Below, piece by piece: positions 16,666 through 26,019 of a stretch of 64,000 bases of DNA. Origin of the DNA: Rahnella bonaserana (GTDB lineage Bacteria; Pseudomonadota; Gammaproteobacteria; Enterobacterales; Enterobacteriaceae). Every line of letters starts with the position of its first letter. Positions within the stretch are counted from its first letter, which is position 1. A model generated the notes under the pieces. The model was not told the DNA's origin. It made no database searches and was given only the letters and a program-made list of their open reading frames with translations. The stretch covers positions 1 through 64,000 of the forward strand of contig NZ_JAFMOW010000068.1 in assembly GCF_019049675.1 (NCBI RefSeq). Direction: 5' to 3'. Position numbers and translations under genes: made by a program.

Positions 16666-17249
16666 TGAAAACGTTAATGCTGATTATGATGATGGTAATT
16701 TCTCCGGCTGTTCTGGCGATGACGCCGGAAGACACATTGTTTAATAACCCCGCCTCGCCGTGGTTTGGCGCGAAAAATCCGCGGCTGACGATTGTGTCTT
16801 TCACTGACTACAACTGTCCTTACTGCAAGCAATTTGATCCGATGCTGGAAAAGGTCGCGAAAGAAAATCCTGACGTAAAGGTGGTGATTAAGCTGCTGCC
16901 TTTCCGCGGTGCGAGTTCCATTATTGCCGGTCGTGCGGCGATGACCGTGTGGGAACAACATCCGGAAAAGTTTCTGATCGTGCATCAGCGTCTGATGTCT
17001 AAAAAAGGGCAGCATGATGAGGCCAGCGCGCTTGAGGCAGTGAAATATGCCGGGCTGGAACCTATACGCGTGACGCCAGCCAGTTACCTTGAACTGAAAA
17101 CCAATGTGGAGATTGCCGAAGTTTTGGGGATTCAGGGGACGCCAGCGACCATTATTGGCGATCAGCTGATCGCCGGCGCCATCTCATATGAGGATTTGCA
17201 GAAAGTCGTGCAGGAGCAACTGACGAAGGCAAAACATGACCAGACTTAA
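16665..17249 (+). CDS. scsC: ScsC, DsbA-fold periplasmic disulfide protein
   Basis: This 194-residue secreted thioredoxin-fold protein has a signal peptide ending near AVLA, active site CPYC (51-54, in DYNCPYCKQF) and a cis-Pro loop in IQGTPATIIG. In Salmonella, ScsC binds copper and is kept reduced by ScsB, acting on oxidised cysteines of client proteins. The mature N terminus runs almost directly into the fold, with no long stalk like that used for trimerisation in Proteus ScsC, so a monomer is likely. It overlaps scsB at its start and scsD at its end. Confidence 0.92.
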   Translation: MKTLMLIMMMVISPAVLAMTPEDTLFNNPASPWFGAKNPRLTIVSFTDYNCPYCKQFDPMLEKVAKENPDVKVVIKLLPFRGASSIIAGRAAMTVWEQHPEKFLIVHQRLMSKKGQHDEASALEAVKYAGLEPIRVTPASYLELKTNVEIAEVLGIQGTPATIIGDQLIAGAISYEDLQKVVQEQLTKAKHDQT

Positions 17250-17742
17250 ACGCTGGGCGCGCGAAGGAGCGATTCTCGTTGTGCTGATTATGGTGGTGAT
17301 GCTGGGAATGGATTTTCTGCGTGCGCCGCAGGCACCGGCCAGTTTCGGCAGCCAGCCGTTGCAGACCCTCAGCAATCAGTCCCTGACGCTCGACGAGCAA
17401 AGCCAGCAGCGCCCGCTGCTGGTCTACTTCTGGGCAACGTGGTGCGGCGTATGCAAAATGACCACACCTTCCGTTGCCCGGCTGTCAGAAGAAGGAGAGA
17501 ACGTTCTGACCGTGGCGTTGCGTTCGGGTGACAACGCTGCGCTGGCGCGTTATCTGCAAGGAAAGGGCATTCAGATGCCGGTGGTTAATGATTCACGTGG
17601 CGATTTGTCGGCGCAATGGGATATCGGCGTTACCCCGACGTTTGTCATCATTGATAAGGGGAAGGTTATCGCCACGACAACGGGCTGGACATCTTACCGG
17701 GGGATGAAAGCGCGGATGTGGTGGGCGCAAATCCGCGGGTGA
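17236..17742 (+). CDS. scsD: ScsD, membrane-anchored TlpA-like thioredoxin
   Basis: This 168-residue protein has one N-terminal membrane helix (about 12-27) and a periplasmic thioredoxin domain of the TlpA type with FWATWCGVCKM (active Cys 70 and 73) and a cis-Pro segment VTPTFVII. It probably accepts electrons from ScsB in the periplasm. Its ATG lies 14 bp inside scsC, which supports coupled translation of scsBCD. A strong terminator shared with the convergent yejM follows. Confidence 0.9.
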   Translation: MTRLKRWAREGAILVVLIMVVMLGMDFLRAPQAPASFGSQPLQTLSNQSLTLDEQSQQRPLLVYFWATWCGVCKMTTPSVARLSEEGENVLTVALRSGDNAALARYLQGKGIQMPVVNDSRGDLSAQWDIGVTPTFVIIDKGKVIATTTGWTSYRGMKARMWWAQIRG

Positions 17743-17762
17743 TTTGCTGCGTTCATAAAGCA

Positions 17763-17790
17763 AAAGGCCTTCACCCTGGTGAAGGCCTTT
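17763..17790. terminator. Bidirectional terminator between scsD and yejM
   Basis: Perfect 12-bp arms (AAAGGCCTTCAC / GTGAAGGCCTTT) with a four-base loop between two convergent genes. Confidence 0.88.
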
Positions 17791-17817
17791 CTTCATATTG
17801 TTTTCATGGCAGGGAAA

Positions 17818-19599
17818 TCAGTTCGCGAGGAACCGTTTCTCGTCGGTCAGCACCTGAAGCAGTAAACCCAGCTCTGGTTTCTGATCTTTAATCCGTTTGC
17901 CATTGGTATCAAAGGCGCGGTAATCGCCGTCGCTTTCCAGCTCCAGCGTCTGATCCGGCGTCGTGATGATAAGCGTCCCGTCATCGCTGGTGGTTACCCA
18001 GTTATGGCGGCGCTTGGCAGCAAACAAATCTTCACCCTGCGAATAATCCGCCGGTGACGTCGTGACATGCAACAGACGCTGCATCAGCGTAGTCATCACA
18101 TCCGCATGGTCAGTCAGCTTATTGATACTTTGCGCTGGCGTGCCCGGCCAGTGAATAATCAGCGGAACCTGCAACTGGCGGCGGTTCATCGAATTGCCTG
18201 ATCCCCAGGTGCCGTTCTCATTGAACTCAATGCCATGAGACGCCGTGATCACCACGACGGTTTTATCCAGCTCACCGCGGTCTTTCAGCGATTGCAGGAT
18301 GGACTTGATCTGGTCATCCACGCCATGAGCACCGGCCTGATAACGGTGAATGAAGGTGTTACCTGTCGGCACACTTTCATTATCCTGACGTAACGCCGTG
18401 CTGATACCGTTCAGACTGACGTAGGAGAACCATGGACCATTACCACGCACATTCAGCCACTGCTGCCACTGATTTACGGTTTGCTCATCGGACTGTTTAA
18501 CCGGCGGCGGCAAGGTGAAATCGGTCAGCAAGGCCTGACGATACAGCGGGCTGTTAAAGCCGTCAGAGGCAAACAGACCAAATTCATAACCCTGTTGTTC
18601 CAGCGACGTCACCAGTGCAGAAGGTTTGCGTGCCGCCAGAATGCCCTGCATATAGCTCGGCGAAATCCCGTAGAACAGGCCGAACTGGCCGGTGTCGTTA
18701 CGGTTGCCGGAGCTGAAATGCTGGTCAAAACGGATGTTATGATTGGCGAAATCGCTCAGCGCTGGCATCTCTTTATCCAGCGTAGCGGTGTGAACGCCAT
18801 CTACCACCACCATCAGCAAATTATACTTCGAACCGGTTTTCGCAAAGCTGATGGAATTCAGCGGGTATTCCACTGCCAGCGCTTCAGGATTTCCTTGTTC
18901 GATAAGCCGCTTCTGGTATTCCTCGGCATTCAGCAGGCCATGTTTCTCAAGGAATTTACGTGCCGTCATCGGGTACGAGAGCGGAAGATTCGCGCGCTGC
19001 ATGGTGATCGGACGGTAGAAATTGGCATCTGCCCAGATATACATCAGGTGTGACGCAAAGAAACTGGCAATGAACAGCACGACGATCGGCTTGGCGAAAT
19101 TACGGCGGTTCAGGCTGCGCAGTTTCTGCCATGCCCAGGTGCCAAACAGCATTTCGAGCAGGAAAATGACCGGCACAGCAATGAACATCAGCTGCCAGTC
19201 ACGCGCCATTTCGCCCTGGCCGGGGTTAACCACCAGTTCCCACACCACCGGATTAATATGCAGATGGAAACGGGTAAAGACCTCGGTATCGACCAGCAGC
19301 AGCGTAAGTCCGGCGGTCGCCAGAATGGCAGACAAGAACCGCAGCAGCCGTTGCGACATCACCACAAAGGTCAGCGGGAAGATAATCAGCAAATAAGCAG
19401 AGAATCCGATAAAGCTGAAATGCCCAAGCCAGCTAACCAGCGCGTAAATGCGTCCTTGCAAAGAAGAAGGCCAGTCTGAAACAAACAGGTAGCGGCTGCC
19501 GAGCCCAAGAATGAGCAGGATATTAAACAGGGCGAACCAGTGCCCCCAGCTGATCATCTGGGATACTTTTTCGCGATAGCGCTGACGATTTGTCACCAT
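17818..19599 (-). CDS. yejM: YejM/PbgA, inner membrane regulator of LPS synthesis
   Basis: This 593-residue protein has five N-terminal membrane helices (to about residue 190) and a periplasmic sulfatase-fold domain (from about 245, VVVDGVHTATLDKEM and ITASHGIEFNENGTWGSG). It matches E. coli YejM (PbgA/LapC) along its length. That protein senses periplasmic-face LPS and controls LpxC turnover through LapB. Several sulfatase metal-site residues are replaced in the family, which is thought not to act as a sulfatase. It follows yejL by 24 bp, as in E. coli, and the pair is probably co-transcribed. Confidence 0.93.
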   Translation of the reverse strand: MVTNRQRYREKVSQMISWGHWFALFNILLILGLGSRYLFVSDWPSSLQGRIYALVSWLGHFSFIGFSAYLLIIFPLTFVVMSQRLLRFLSAILATAGLTLLLVDTEVFTRFHLHINPVVWELVVNPGQGEMARDWQLMFIAVPVIFLLEMLFGTWAWQKLRSLNRRNFAKPIVVLFIASFFASHLMYIWADANFYRPITMQRANLPLSYPMTARKFLEKHGLLNAEEYQKRLIEQGNPEALAVEYPLNSISFAKTGSKYNLLMVVVDGVHTATLDKEMPALSDFANHNIRFDQHFSSGNRNDTGQFGLFYGISPSYMQGILAARKPSALVTSLEQQGYEFGLFASDGFNSPLYRQALLTDFTLPPPVKQSDEQTVNQWQQWLNVRGNGPWFSYVSLNGISTALRQDNESVPTGNTFIHRYQAGAHGVDDQIKSILQSLKDRGELDKTVVVITASHGIEFNENGTWGSGNSMNRRQLQVPLIIHWPGTPAQSINKLTDHADVMTTLMQRLLHVTTSPADYSQGEDLFAAKRRHNWVTTSDDGTLIITTPDQTLELESDGDYRAFDTNGKRIKDQKPELGLLLQVLTDEKRFLAN

Positions 19600-19623
19600 G
19601 AGAGGTATTGGGCAGTTTGTGGA

Positions 19624-19851
19624 TTAATGGGCTTTATCTTCTCTTATCGACGCTTGCAACGCTTTAGCAAAAGACTGAGACAAGGCTTTGCGTTGTGCAG
19701 GAGCGACGCTGGTATTAATAAGGTTAGTCACCATATTGCCCAGAACCATCAAAGAAAGGTCTGTCGGGGCGCGGTGCTTTTCGAGAACAGTCGCCAGCTC
19801 GGAAAGGATCTGTTCAACGTGTTCGTCACTGTAACGGGATGATTGTGCCAT
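19624..19851 (-). CDS. yejL: YejL family protein
   Basis: This 75-residue protein is almost identical to E. coli YejL in the core [24 protein letters not shown] and in the tail EDKAH. ATG 19851 gives the family's start ([14 protein letters not shown]); a longer frame to 19878 has no support. Function is unknown. It is constantly found before yejM and divergent from ndpA, as here, with an ERIC repeat in the divergent gap. Confidence 0.9.
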   Translation of the reverse strand: MAQSSRYSDEHVEQILSELATVLEKHRAPTDLSLMVLGNMVTNLINTSVAPAQRKALSQSFAKALQASIREDKAH

Positions 19852-19922
19852 AGAGTATTGTGCTTCTTGATCTGACAAAGTCCAATATCTTAGCCGATCA
19901 CAGACCTACTTTCCGCATTTTT

Positions 19923-20050
19923 ATAACCCCTTCATACTTCGGGTTACAGATGCGTTGGCTGCGCTCAGTCCCCCGAATCACTTACCGGAGTAAGCTCATC
20001 GGGATTTCTTCGTTTGCCGCCTTCCTGAAACACGAATTATTTTGGGGTTT
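19923..20050. repeat. ERIC (IRU) element 1
   Basis: This roughly 127-bp imperfect palindrome has the hallmarks TGCGTTGGCTGCG, CACTTACCGGAGTAAGCTCA and CGGGAT, matching the ERIC consensus. It lies between divergent yejL and ndpA. Confidence 0.88.
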
Positions 20051-20173
20051 TTATCTCATTAAATCCCCATTTCTAAGGTATGAGCGGTTGCGGCTTTAGA
20101 ACTTCGGTGTTTGAATACGCCCCGCAGGCAAACCCTTCTTACACGGCTGCAATTCACACAGGAGAAAGTCCCC

Positions 20174-21178
20174 ATGAGTCTGGATATTGAGCAGATTGCT
20201 CTGCACCAGTTGAACAAACGTGACGAGCAAACGCTGGATGTTGTGCTGCGCGATACGCTTCTGACGCCGAATGCGGCCGTTGATGAAATGATGGCCGAGC
20301 TGCACCGCGTCTACAGCGCCAAAAGCAAAGCTTACGGTCTGTTCAATGAAGACAGCGAACTGGCTGTGGCGTTGCGCAGTTGCCGCAAAGGGGACGACGA
20401 TTTCCTGTCATTCAGCCGCGCTGCGACCGGCCGTCTGCGTGATGAACTGGCGAAATACCCGTTTGCCGAAGGCGGCGTGGTGCTGTTTTGTCATTACCGC
20501 TTCCTGGCGGTGGAATATTTACTGGTGGCAGTGCTCAACAGCCGCAGCAGTATGCGCGTCAACGAGCAACTGGATGTCAGCAGCATTCATTACCTCGATA
20601 TCAATCATGCCGATATCGTGGCGCGCATTGACCTGACCGAATGGGAAACTAACCCGGAATCCACCCGTTATCTGACATTCCTCAAGGGTCGGGTAGGGCG
20701 CAAAGTCTCTGATTTCTTCATGGATTTCCTGGGCGCGTCTGAAGGTCTGGATACCAAAGCGCAGAACCGCGGGCTGTTGCAGGCGGTTGATGATTTCTGT
20801 ACCGAAGCGCAGCTCGATAAGAACGAGCGTCAGAATTACCGTCAGCAGGTTTATACCTACTGCAACGAGCAGTTACAGGCGGGGGAAGAGATCGCGCTGG
20901 ATGATTTGTCCGAAGAGCTGCCACCGTGGAACGATAAGAAATTCAAAGAATTTACCCAGGAACAGGGCTATCAGCTGGAAGAAACCTTCCCGGCCGATCG
21001 CAGCACCTTGCGTCAGCTGACCAAATTCGCCGGCAGCGGCGGCGGGCTGAGTATTAACTTCGATGCCATGCTGATGGGCGAACGCATTTTCTGGGATCCG
21101 GCGACCGATACCCTGACCATCAAAGGCACACCGCCCAATCTGCGGGATCAGTTACAGCGTAAAGCCGGTAATAAATAA
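20174..21178 (+). CDS. ndpA: Nucleoid-associated protein NdpA/YejK
   Basis: This 334-residue protein is collinear with E. coli YejK, a nucleoid-associated protein reported to interact with type II topoisomerases. Recognised segments are [29 protein letters not shown] and the C-terminal [12 protein letters not shown]. The ATG at 20174 has AGGAG about ten bases upstream; an in-frame start at 20111 lies in weakly conserved sequence and is rejected. ERIC repeats flank the gene on both sides. Confidence 0.92.
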   Translation: MSLDIEQIALHQLNKRDEQTLDVVLRDTLLTPNAAVDEMMAELHRVYSAKSKAYGLFNEDSELAVALRSCRKGDDDFLSFSRAATGRLRDELAKYPFAEGGVVLFCHYRFLAVEYLLVAVLNSRSSMRVNEQLDVSSIHYLDINHADIVARIDLTEWETNPESTRYLTFLKGRVGRKVSDFFMDFLGASEGLDTKAQNRGLLQAVDDFCTEAQLDKNERQNYRQQVYTYCNEQLQAGEEIALDDLSEELPPWNDKKFKEFTQEQGYQLEETFPADRSTLRQLTKFAGSGGGLSINFDAMLMGERIFWDPATDTLTIKGTPPNLRDQLQRKAGNK

Positions 21179-21302
21179 TACCCGTCATACTTCAGGCTGC
21201 AGATGCGTTGGCTGCGTTCGCTCACCCCGGTCACTTAGTTATCTAAGCTCCCGGGGATTCACGAACTTGCCGCCTTCCTGCAACCTGAATTATTTAGGGT
21301 AT
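21178..21302. repeat. ERIC (IRU) element 2
   Basis: This copy begins at the ndpA stop codon and contains GCTCACCCCGGTCACTTA and TAAGCTCCCGGGGATTCAC, the segments used as the classic ERIC primer sites. It will be part of the ndpA message 3' end. Confidence 0.92.
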
Positions 21303-21320
21303 CGGCAGATTTCAGGCAAT

Positions 21321-21348
21321 AAAAAACACCGCCTGGGCGGTGTTTTTT
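21321..21348. terminator. Bidirectional terminator between ndpA and rplY
   Basis: A-tract, CACCGCC/GGCGGTG stem and T-tract between convergent genes. Confidence 0.88.
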
Positions 21349-21394
21349 ATTTGTTCTCGCACGGCGTCCCGATGCGCAACAACTCGGTCAGCGA

Positions 21395-21685
21395 TTAAAC
21401 GCGAACGAAGTCGATGTGAGCCAGTTTTGGCTTGAACGGGTGACGCTGTACAGCCTGAACTTTAACTTTGGTTTCTTTACCGTCGATAACCAGAGTAATT
21501 GCTTCAGAGTAGAACTCCGCTTTAACTTCCAGATTCTTTACAGAATCGTGGTCCAGTTTGATAGAAACCGGAGCAGCTGAGCCACCGTAAACGATAGCTG
21601 GGAATTTGTTTGCTGTACGCAGGCGGCGGCTCGCACCTTTGCCCTGCTCGTCCTGTGGACGTACTTCTACATTGATAGTGATCAT
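21395..21685 (-). CDS. rplY: 50S ribosomal protein L25
   Basis: This 96-residue protein is the short, single-domain L25 of enterobacteria, which binds 5S rRNA loop [24 protein letters not shown] at the start and [12 protein letters not shown] at the end are diagnostic. ATG 21685 follows a GAGAAA ribosome site; the frame extends upstream but the family start is here. It lies downstream of radD on the same strand, with a 150-bp leader between. Confidence 0.95.
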   Translation of the reverse strand: MITINVEVRPQDEQGKGASRRLRTANKFPAIVYGGSAAPVSIKLDHDSVKNLEVKAEFYSEAITLVIDGKETKVKVQAVQRHPFKPKLAHIDFVRV

Positions 21686-21835
21686 TGTATATTTCTCGAT
21701 TAGAACTACTTCTAAAATGTGCCCCGCCACCTGCGACCGAGTGACGAGTTGAGTACTGCGGCTTTCACACAAGGCGAAAGCGGGCGGTATGATACCGGAG
21801 CAGGGTAGCGGCAGCAATATAAATCGCCGGCTTTC
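21686..21835 (-). promoter_or_regulatory. rplY leader region
   Basis: This GC-rich 150-bp segment between radD and rplY can fold through GCCCGC/GGCGGG-type arms. L25 autoregulatory leaders have been described in gammaproteobacteria, and this would be the place for one. I see no unmistakable 5S-like motif, so this is a weak suggestion. Confidence 0.3.
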
Positions 21836-23599
21836 TCACCCGCGCAGCTCATTAGCACGCCGGTACCGGCCTTCATAATCGAACATTTTTTCGCGTACCT
21901 GCCAGAACTGGCCTTTCATGCGCGCCACCACAAAATCCGGATGACGTAATAAAACCTGTTGCGCGACGATATCCGCAGCGCTACTCCATTCCAGCGGTAC
22001 GCCGGGCGCACGCTGGTGCGGACGCAGGAAGTTATGCAAAAACGCCATGCGCTGGGCAGGCGTCGTCAGGCGAAAACGCTCAGAAACGTCCGCACCGTCT
22101 TCATCGTAATAGGTAATTTTCAGCCATTCGCCTTTGTCATCGCGCCCGTTTTCCAGGTTCATGCCACCGCAGCGCAGTACCAGTGCGTCTTTCAGACGCA
22201 GCGCAGCTTTGAGCATATCGTCGGGATCAACCAGAATTTCCTGACACTGATGGCAGCGTCGCGCGGCGATATCATTCTCCGCGCCGCAGTGCGGGCAGCT
22301 TTTAAAGCGGAAACGGAAATCGCACTGCTCTCGATTGCCCTCGTCATCCTCCAGCACGCCCTGACAACGGCGGCCAAAATGCTCGATGATGGTGCCGTCT
22401 TCCGTGGTTTTCCCCCAGAAGATATTGGCAAAACCGCAGGCAGGACAGAACACCTGCACCGGTTTGTTATCGCCCGCAGGCTTATGGCTGCCGACTTCCG
22501 GCGTAAACAGGTCGTGCGGATTACCGGCGTAATCGAGGATAAGGCAGTCAGTTTTGCCCGGCGCCAGCCGCAGCCCGCGTCCGACAATCTGCTGATACAG
22601 GCTGACGGATTCGGTCGGGCGCAGGATGGCGATCAGATCCACATGCGGCGCATCGAAGCCGGTAGTCAGCACCGACACATTCACCAGATAGCGTAATTGC
22701 TGCGCTTTAAATGCATTAATCAGCCGGTCACGCTCGACGGCGTGCGTTTGTGCGCTGATCAGCGCCGCTTCGCCTGCGGGCAGCAGGCCGAAAATTTCGC
22801 CGGCATGTTCCACCGTCGAAGCGAAAATCATCACGCCTTTACGATCCTGCGCAAATTCAATGATTTGGCTGATGATATGCGGCGTAATGCGTTTTTGCTG
22901 ACGCAGTTCGTTATTCAGATCCGCTTCACTGAACAGCCCGTTGCTGTTGGCCTGCAACCGGCTGAAATCGTAGCTGACCACCGGCATATCAAGCCGCTCT
23001 GGCGGGACCAGGAAGCCGTTTTTGATCATGTAACGCAGCGGCAGTTCATAAATACAGTCGCGAAACAGACTGTTGGCATCACCGCGCACAATGCCCTGAT
23101 GGTGATACTGATAAATCCAGCCCTTGCCTAACCGGTAAGGCGTGGCGGTCAGTCCGAGCAGGCGCAGACGGGGATTTTGTGCCTTAAGATGGCCGATGAT
23201 CTGCTGATACTGACTCTTATCATCGTCGGAAATCCGGTGGCATTCATCGACAATCAGCAGGGAAAATTCGCCACTGAATTCTGCGAGATTAGGTGCAACG
23301 GACTGCACGCTGCCAAACACCACTTTGCCGCTGCTTTGTTTCAGATTCAGTCCGGCGGCGAAAATATCCGCTTCCAGCCCGTAAGAAAGGTATTTGCTGT
23401 GGTTTTGCGCCACCAGCTCTTTGACGTGAGCGAGCACCAGAACGCGCCCGCGCGCCACTCTTGCCAGTTCGGCAATCACCAGACTTTTCCCCGCGCCGGT
23501 CGGCAAGACGATCACGGCCGGTTCATGATGCTGGCGGAAATGACGCAGGGTGGCATCCACGGCGTCCTGCTGATAGGGGCGGAGCGTAAAAGCGGTCAC
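21836..23599 (-). CDS. radD: RadD, superfamily 2 DNA helicase-like repair ATPase
   Basis: This 587-residue protein (formerly YejH) helps RecA-dependent repair and tolerance of DNA damage. Visible motifs are the Q-motif FTLRPYQQ, Walker A PTGAGKS, DECH box (IVDECHR), motif III LTATPYR, and motif [11 protein letters not shown] zinc-binding Cys cluster follows ([20 protein letters not shown]). I start it at GTG 23599, which follows AGGTGA at good spacing and gives the E. coli length; the upstream in-frame extension is hydrophobic and foreign to the family. It is divergent from rsuA. Confidence 0.93.
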   Translation of the reverse strand: MTAFTLRPYQQDAVDATLRHFRQHHEPAVIVLPTGAGKSLVIAELARVARGRVLVLAHVKELVAQNHSKYLSYGLEADIFAAGLNLKQSSGKVVFGSVQSVAPNLAEFSGEFSLLIVDECHRISDDDKSQYQQIIGHLKAQNPRLRLLGLTATPYRLGKGWIYQYHHQGIVRGDANSLFRDCIYELPLRYMIKNGFLVPPERLDMPVVSYDFSRLQANSNGLFSEADLNNELRQQKRITPHIISQIIEFAQDRKGVMIFASTVEHAGEIFGLLPAGEAALISAQTHAVERDRLINAFKAQQLRYLVNVSVLTTGFDAPHVDLIAILRPTESVSLYQQIVGRGLRLAPGKTDCLILDYAGNPHDLFTPEVGSHKPAGDNKPVQVFCPACGFANIFWGKTTEDGTIIEHFGRRCQGVLEDDEGNREQCDFRFRFKSCPHCGAENDIAARRCHQCQEILVDPDDMLKAALRLKDALVLRCGGMNLENGRDDKGEWLKITYYDEDGADVSERFRLTTPAQRMAFLHNFLRPHQRAPGVPLEWSSAADIVAQQVLLRHPDFVVARMKGQFWQVREKMFDYEGRYRRANELRG

Positions 23600-23672
23600 G
23601 GCAACATTCACCTGTAGTATTACTGTTAATAAAGACAGTAGTGAAGTATGCCAAGAAATCAGGCCTATAGCG

Positions 23673-23786
23673 ATGAGCAAAAAAATCACCTGGCGTGAAT
23701 GTTTAGCCTGCTTATTTTCCTTCTTCCTGACCGGTTGCGCGGCTATACTGTTGGTCTCAATGCGGCAGCCTGTCTGCCTCCTCTAA
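23673..23786 (+). CDS. Possible 37-residue membrane or lipoprotein-like peptide
   Basis: The 319-bp gap between radD and rsuA contains their promoters and this frame: a charged start ([10 protein letters not shown]), a hydrophobic segment LACLFSFF and a lipobox-like LTGC followed by another hydrophobic stretch. The ribosome site (AGG nine bases upstream) is weak. It may be chance; I see nothing else in the gap. Confidence 0.25.
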   Translation: MSKKITWRECLACLFSFFLTGCAAILLVSMRQPVCLL

Positions 23787-23918
23787 GTAATAATAACTCG
23801 TTGCAATTATTACGAACCGAACAACCCTGAACCCTGTCAGTTGCCTAAAGCGACGGCGGGGTCTTGTGTTTTATCAGTAACGCGATCACTCAGATCGCCA
23901 TGAAGGCAAGTCTACTCA

Positions 23919-24626
23919 ATGCGTCTGGACAAGTTTCTATCTCAGCAATTAGGTGTAAGTCGCGCGCTGGTTTTGCGTGAGCTTCGCAACAAACGTGTCA
24001 CCGTTGACGGCGAAATCGTTAAAACGGGTGCGATGAAAATCAGCCCTGAGCAGCGTGTCGAATTCGACGGCAACGTACTGGATCAAATCACCGGCCCGCG
24101 TTATTTCATGCTCAATAAACCGCAGGGCTATGTGTGTTCTACCGATGATCCGGATCACCCGACTGTGCTGTATTTCCTCGAAGAACCGGTGGCCTACAAA
24201 CTGCATGCGGCAGGGCGTCTGGATATCGACACCACGGGTCTGGTGCTGATGACTGACGACGGCCAGTGGTCACACCGCATCACGTCACCGCGCCATCACT
24301 GCGAAAAAACCTATCTGGTCAACCTCGAACATCCGCTGGCTGACGATACCGCTGCGCAGTTTGAAGCGGGCGTTCAGCTGCATAACGAAGATTCCCTGAC
24401 CAAACCGGCACAACTCGAGAAAATCGAAGATTGCCTGGTGCGCCTTACCATCAGCGAAGGCCGTTATCATCAGGTGAAACGCATGTTTGCCGCCGTGGGT
24501 AACCGCGTGGTGGGCCTGCATCGCGAACGTATCGGCGAGATCGTGATGGATGAAGATTTAGAACCGGGTCAGTACCGGCCTTTAACCGCGCAGGAAATTG
24601 CCAGCGTTGGCGTTCCCTCGCGCTAG
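23919..24626 (+). CDS. rsuA: RsuA, 16S rRNA pseudouridine-516 synthase
   Basis: This 235-residue protein has an S4-like RNA-binding domain ([23 protein letters not shown], about 1-60) and a pseudouridine synthase domain with the catalytic Asp102 in [11 protein letters not shown]. It modifies U516 of 16S rRNA. It is followed at 27 bp by bcr on the same strand, the arrangement seen in E. coli. Confidence 0.94.
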   Translation: MRLDKFLSQQLGVSRALVLRELRNKRVTVDGEIVKTGAMKISPEQRVEFDGNVLDQITGPRYFMLNKPQGYVCSTDDPDHPTVLYFLEEPVAYKLHAAGRLDIDTTGLVLMTDDGQWSHRITSPRHHCEKTYLVNLEHPLADDTAAQFEAGVQLHNEDSLTKPAQLEKIEDCLVRLTISEGRYHQVKRMFAAVGNRVVGLHRERIGEIVMDEDLEPGQYRPLTAQEIASVGVPSR

Positions 24627-24653
24627 TTTTTCCTATAACTGGAGCAGCTGAAA

Positions 24654-25853
24654 GTGCAAGAAAAACCGGTATCCCACATCGGACTGATTTTCATCCTGGG
24701 ATTGATATCGATGCTGATGCCTCTGGCCATCGATATGTATCTGCCAAGTATGCCCGTGATCGCGCAGGAATATGGTGTTCCGGCGGGCAGTGTGCAAATG
24801 ACGCTCAGCGCCTATGTGCTGGGTTTTGCGATAGGGCAGTTGTTTTACGGACCGATGGCGGACAGCCTCGGGCGTAAGCCGGTTATTTTCTGGGGCGTGC
24901 TGATTTTTGCCGTCGCCGCCGGTGCCTGTGCGCTGGCGCAATCGGTCGAACAGCTGGTCTGGATGCGATTCCTGCACGGTCTCGCCGCCGCCGCCGCCAG
25001 TGTGGTGATCAATGCCCTGATGCGTGACATGTTCACCAAAGATGAATTCTCCCGGATGATGTCTTTTGTGGTGCTGGTTATGACCGTTGCACCTCTGCTG
25101 GCGCCGATGCTTGGGGGGCTGCTGATGGCGGTTTTCAGCTGGCACGCAATTTTCTGGGCGATGGCAATTGCCGCGCTGATCGCCGCCACGCTGGTGGGTG
25201 TGTATATCAAAGAGACGCTGCCCAAAGAACGACGGCAGAAATTTCATTTGCGTACCAGCGTCGGTAACTTTGCGTCCCTGTTCCGCCATAAACGCGTGCT
25301 GAGCTATATGCTGGCGAGTGGTTTCTCGTTCGCCGGTATGTTCTCCTTCCTCAGCGCCGGTCCGTTTGTCTATATCGAACTGAATGGTGTTTCGCCGCAG
25401 CACTTTGGTTTTTACTTTGCGCTGAACATTGTGGCGCTGGTGATCCTCACCCTCATTAACAGCCGTAATGTGCGTCGTGCGGGGGCGGTGAAGATGTTCC
25501 GCTTCGGGCTGTTTGTGCAGCTGACGATGGGCATGTGGCTGGTGATTGTCTGCACCTTCGGATTGCCGTTCTGGGCAATGGTCATTGGTGTGGCGGGATA
25601 TGTCGGTGTGATTGCGATGGTCACGTCAAACGCCATGGCGGTGATTATGGACGACTTCCCGCATATGGCGGGGACTGCGGCTTCTCTGGCGGGAACGATT
25701 CGTTTCGGCACCGGTGCGGCGATTGGTTCCGTACTGTCACTGTTTACTGCAAAAAGCGCCTGGCCAATGGTCGGTTCAATGGCGTTCTGTATTCTGGCTG
25801 CGACGCTGCTGTATCTCTATGCCAGTCGTCCGGTGAAAGCAGTATCTGCATAA
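24654..25853 (+). CDS. bcr: Bcr/CflA-type multidrug efflux transporter
   Basis: This 399-residue major facilitator protein has 12 membrane helices and matches E. coli Bcr (bicyclomycin/sulfonamide export, proton-driven). Family motifs are [20 protein letters not shown] in helix 1, the loop 2-3 motif [13 protein letters not shown], and [24 protein letters not shown]. Start GTG 24654 has GGAG nine bases upstream. It is probably transcribed with rsuA. In E. coli the next gene is yejG; here an 8-kb sugar-acid region intervenes. Confidence 0.93.
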   Translation: MQEKPVSHIGLIFILGLISMLMPLAIDMYLPSMPVIAQEYGVPAGSVQMTLSAYVLGFAIGQLFYGPMADSLGRKPVIFWGVLIFAVAAGACALAQSVEQLVWMRFLHGLAAAAASVVINALMRDMFTKDEFSRMMSFVVLVMTVAPLLAPMLGGLLMAVFSWHAIFWAMAIAALIAATLVGVYIKETLPKERRQKFHLRTSVGNFASLFRHKRVLSYMLASGFSFAGMFSFLSAGPFVYIELNGVSPQHFGFYFALNIVALVILTLINSRNVRRAGAVKMFRFGLFVQLTMGMWLVIVCTFGLPFWAMVIGVAGYVGVIAMVTSNAMAVIMDDFPHMAGTAASLAGTIRFGTGAAIGSVLSLFTAKSAWPMVGSMAFCILAATLLYLYASRPVKAVSA

Positions 25854-25854
25854 C

Positions 25855-25981
25855 TCCCTCCCCTGCGAAGGGGAGGGCTGGGGTGGGGTATTAAGGTCAA
25901 AATCAAAAAGGCAAAGTGTGCTTTGACAAGATGTTAGCTCTTAAAACCCCCTCCCAACGTCCCCCTTCGCATGGGGAGGAG
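25855..25981. repeat. Inverted pair of GC-rich palindromic repeats (BIME-like)
   Basis: Two copies of the repeat seen at 1-34 face each other here (25855-25889 and 25945-25981), separated by about 55 bp of AT-rich sequence, between convergent bcr and the transporter gene. They could work as a transcript-end structure. REP/BIME identity is inferred from shape only. Confidence 0.6.
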
Positions 25982-26019
25982 CAAAACCAGCACCGTTTTC
26001 TCTGCTTCGTGCTTGAGCA

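Noticed and set aside
24633-25403. Open frame of 256 codons antisense to bcr
   Set aside because: The His/Arg/Gln-rich composition is typical of the shadow of a membrane-protein gene; bcr on the other strand is unambiguous.
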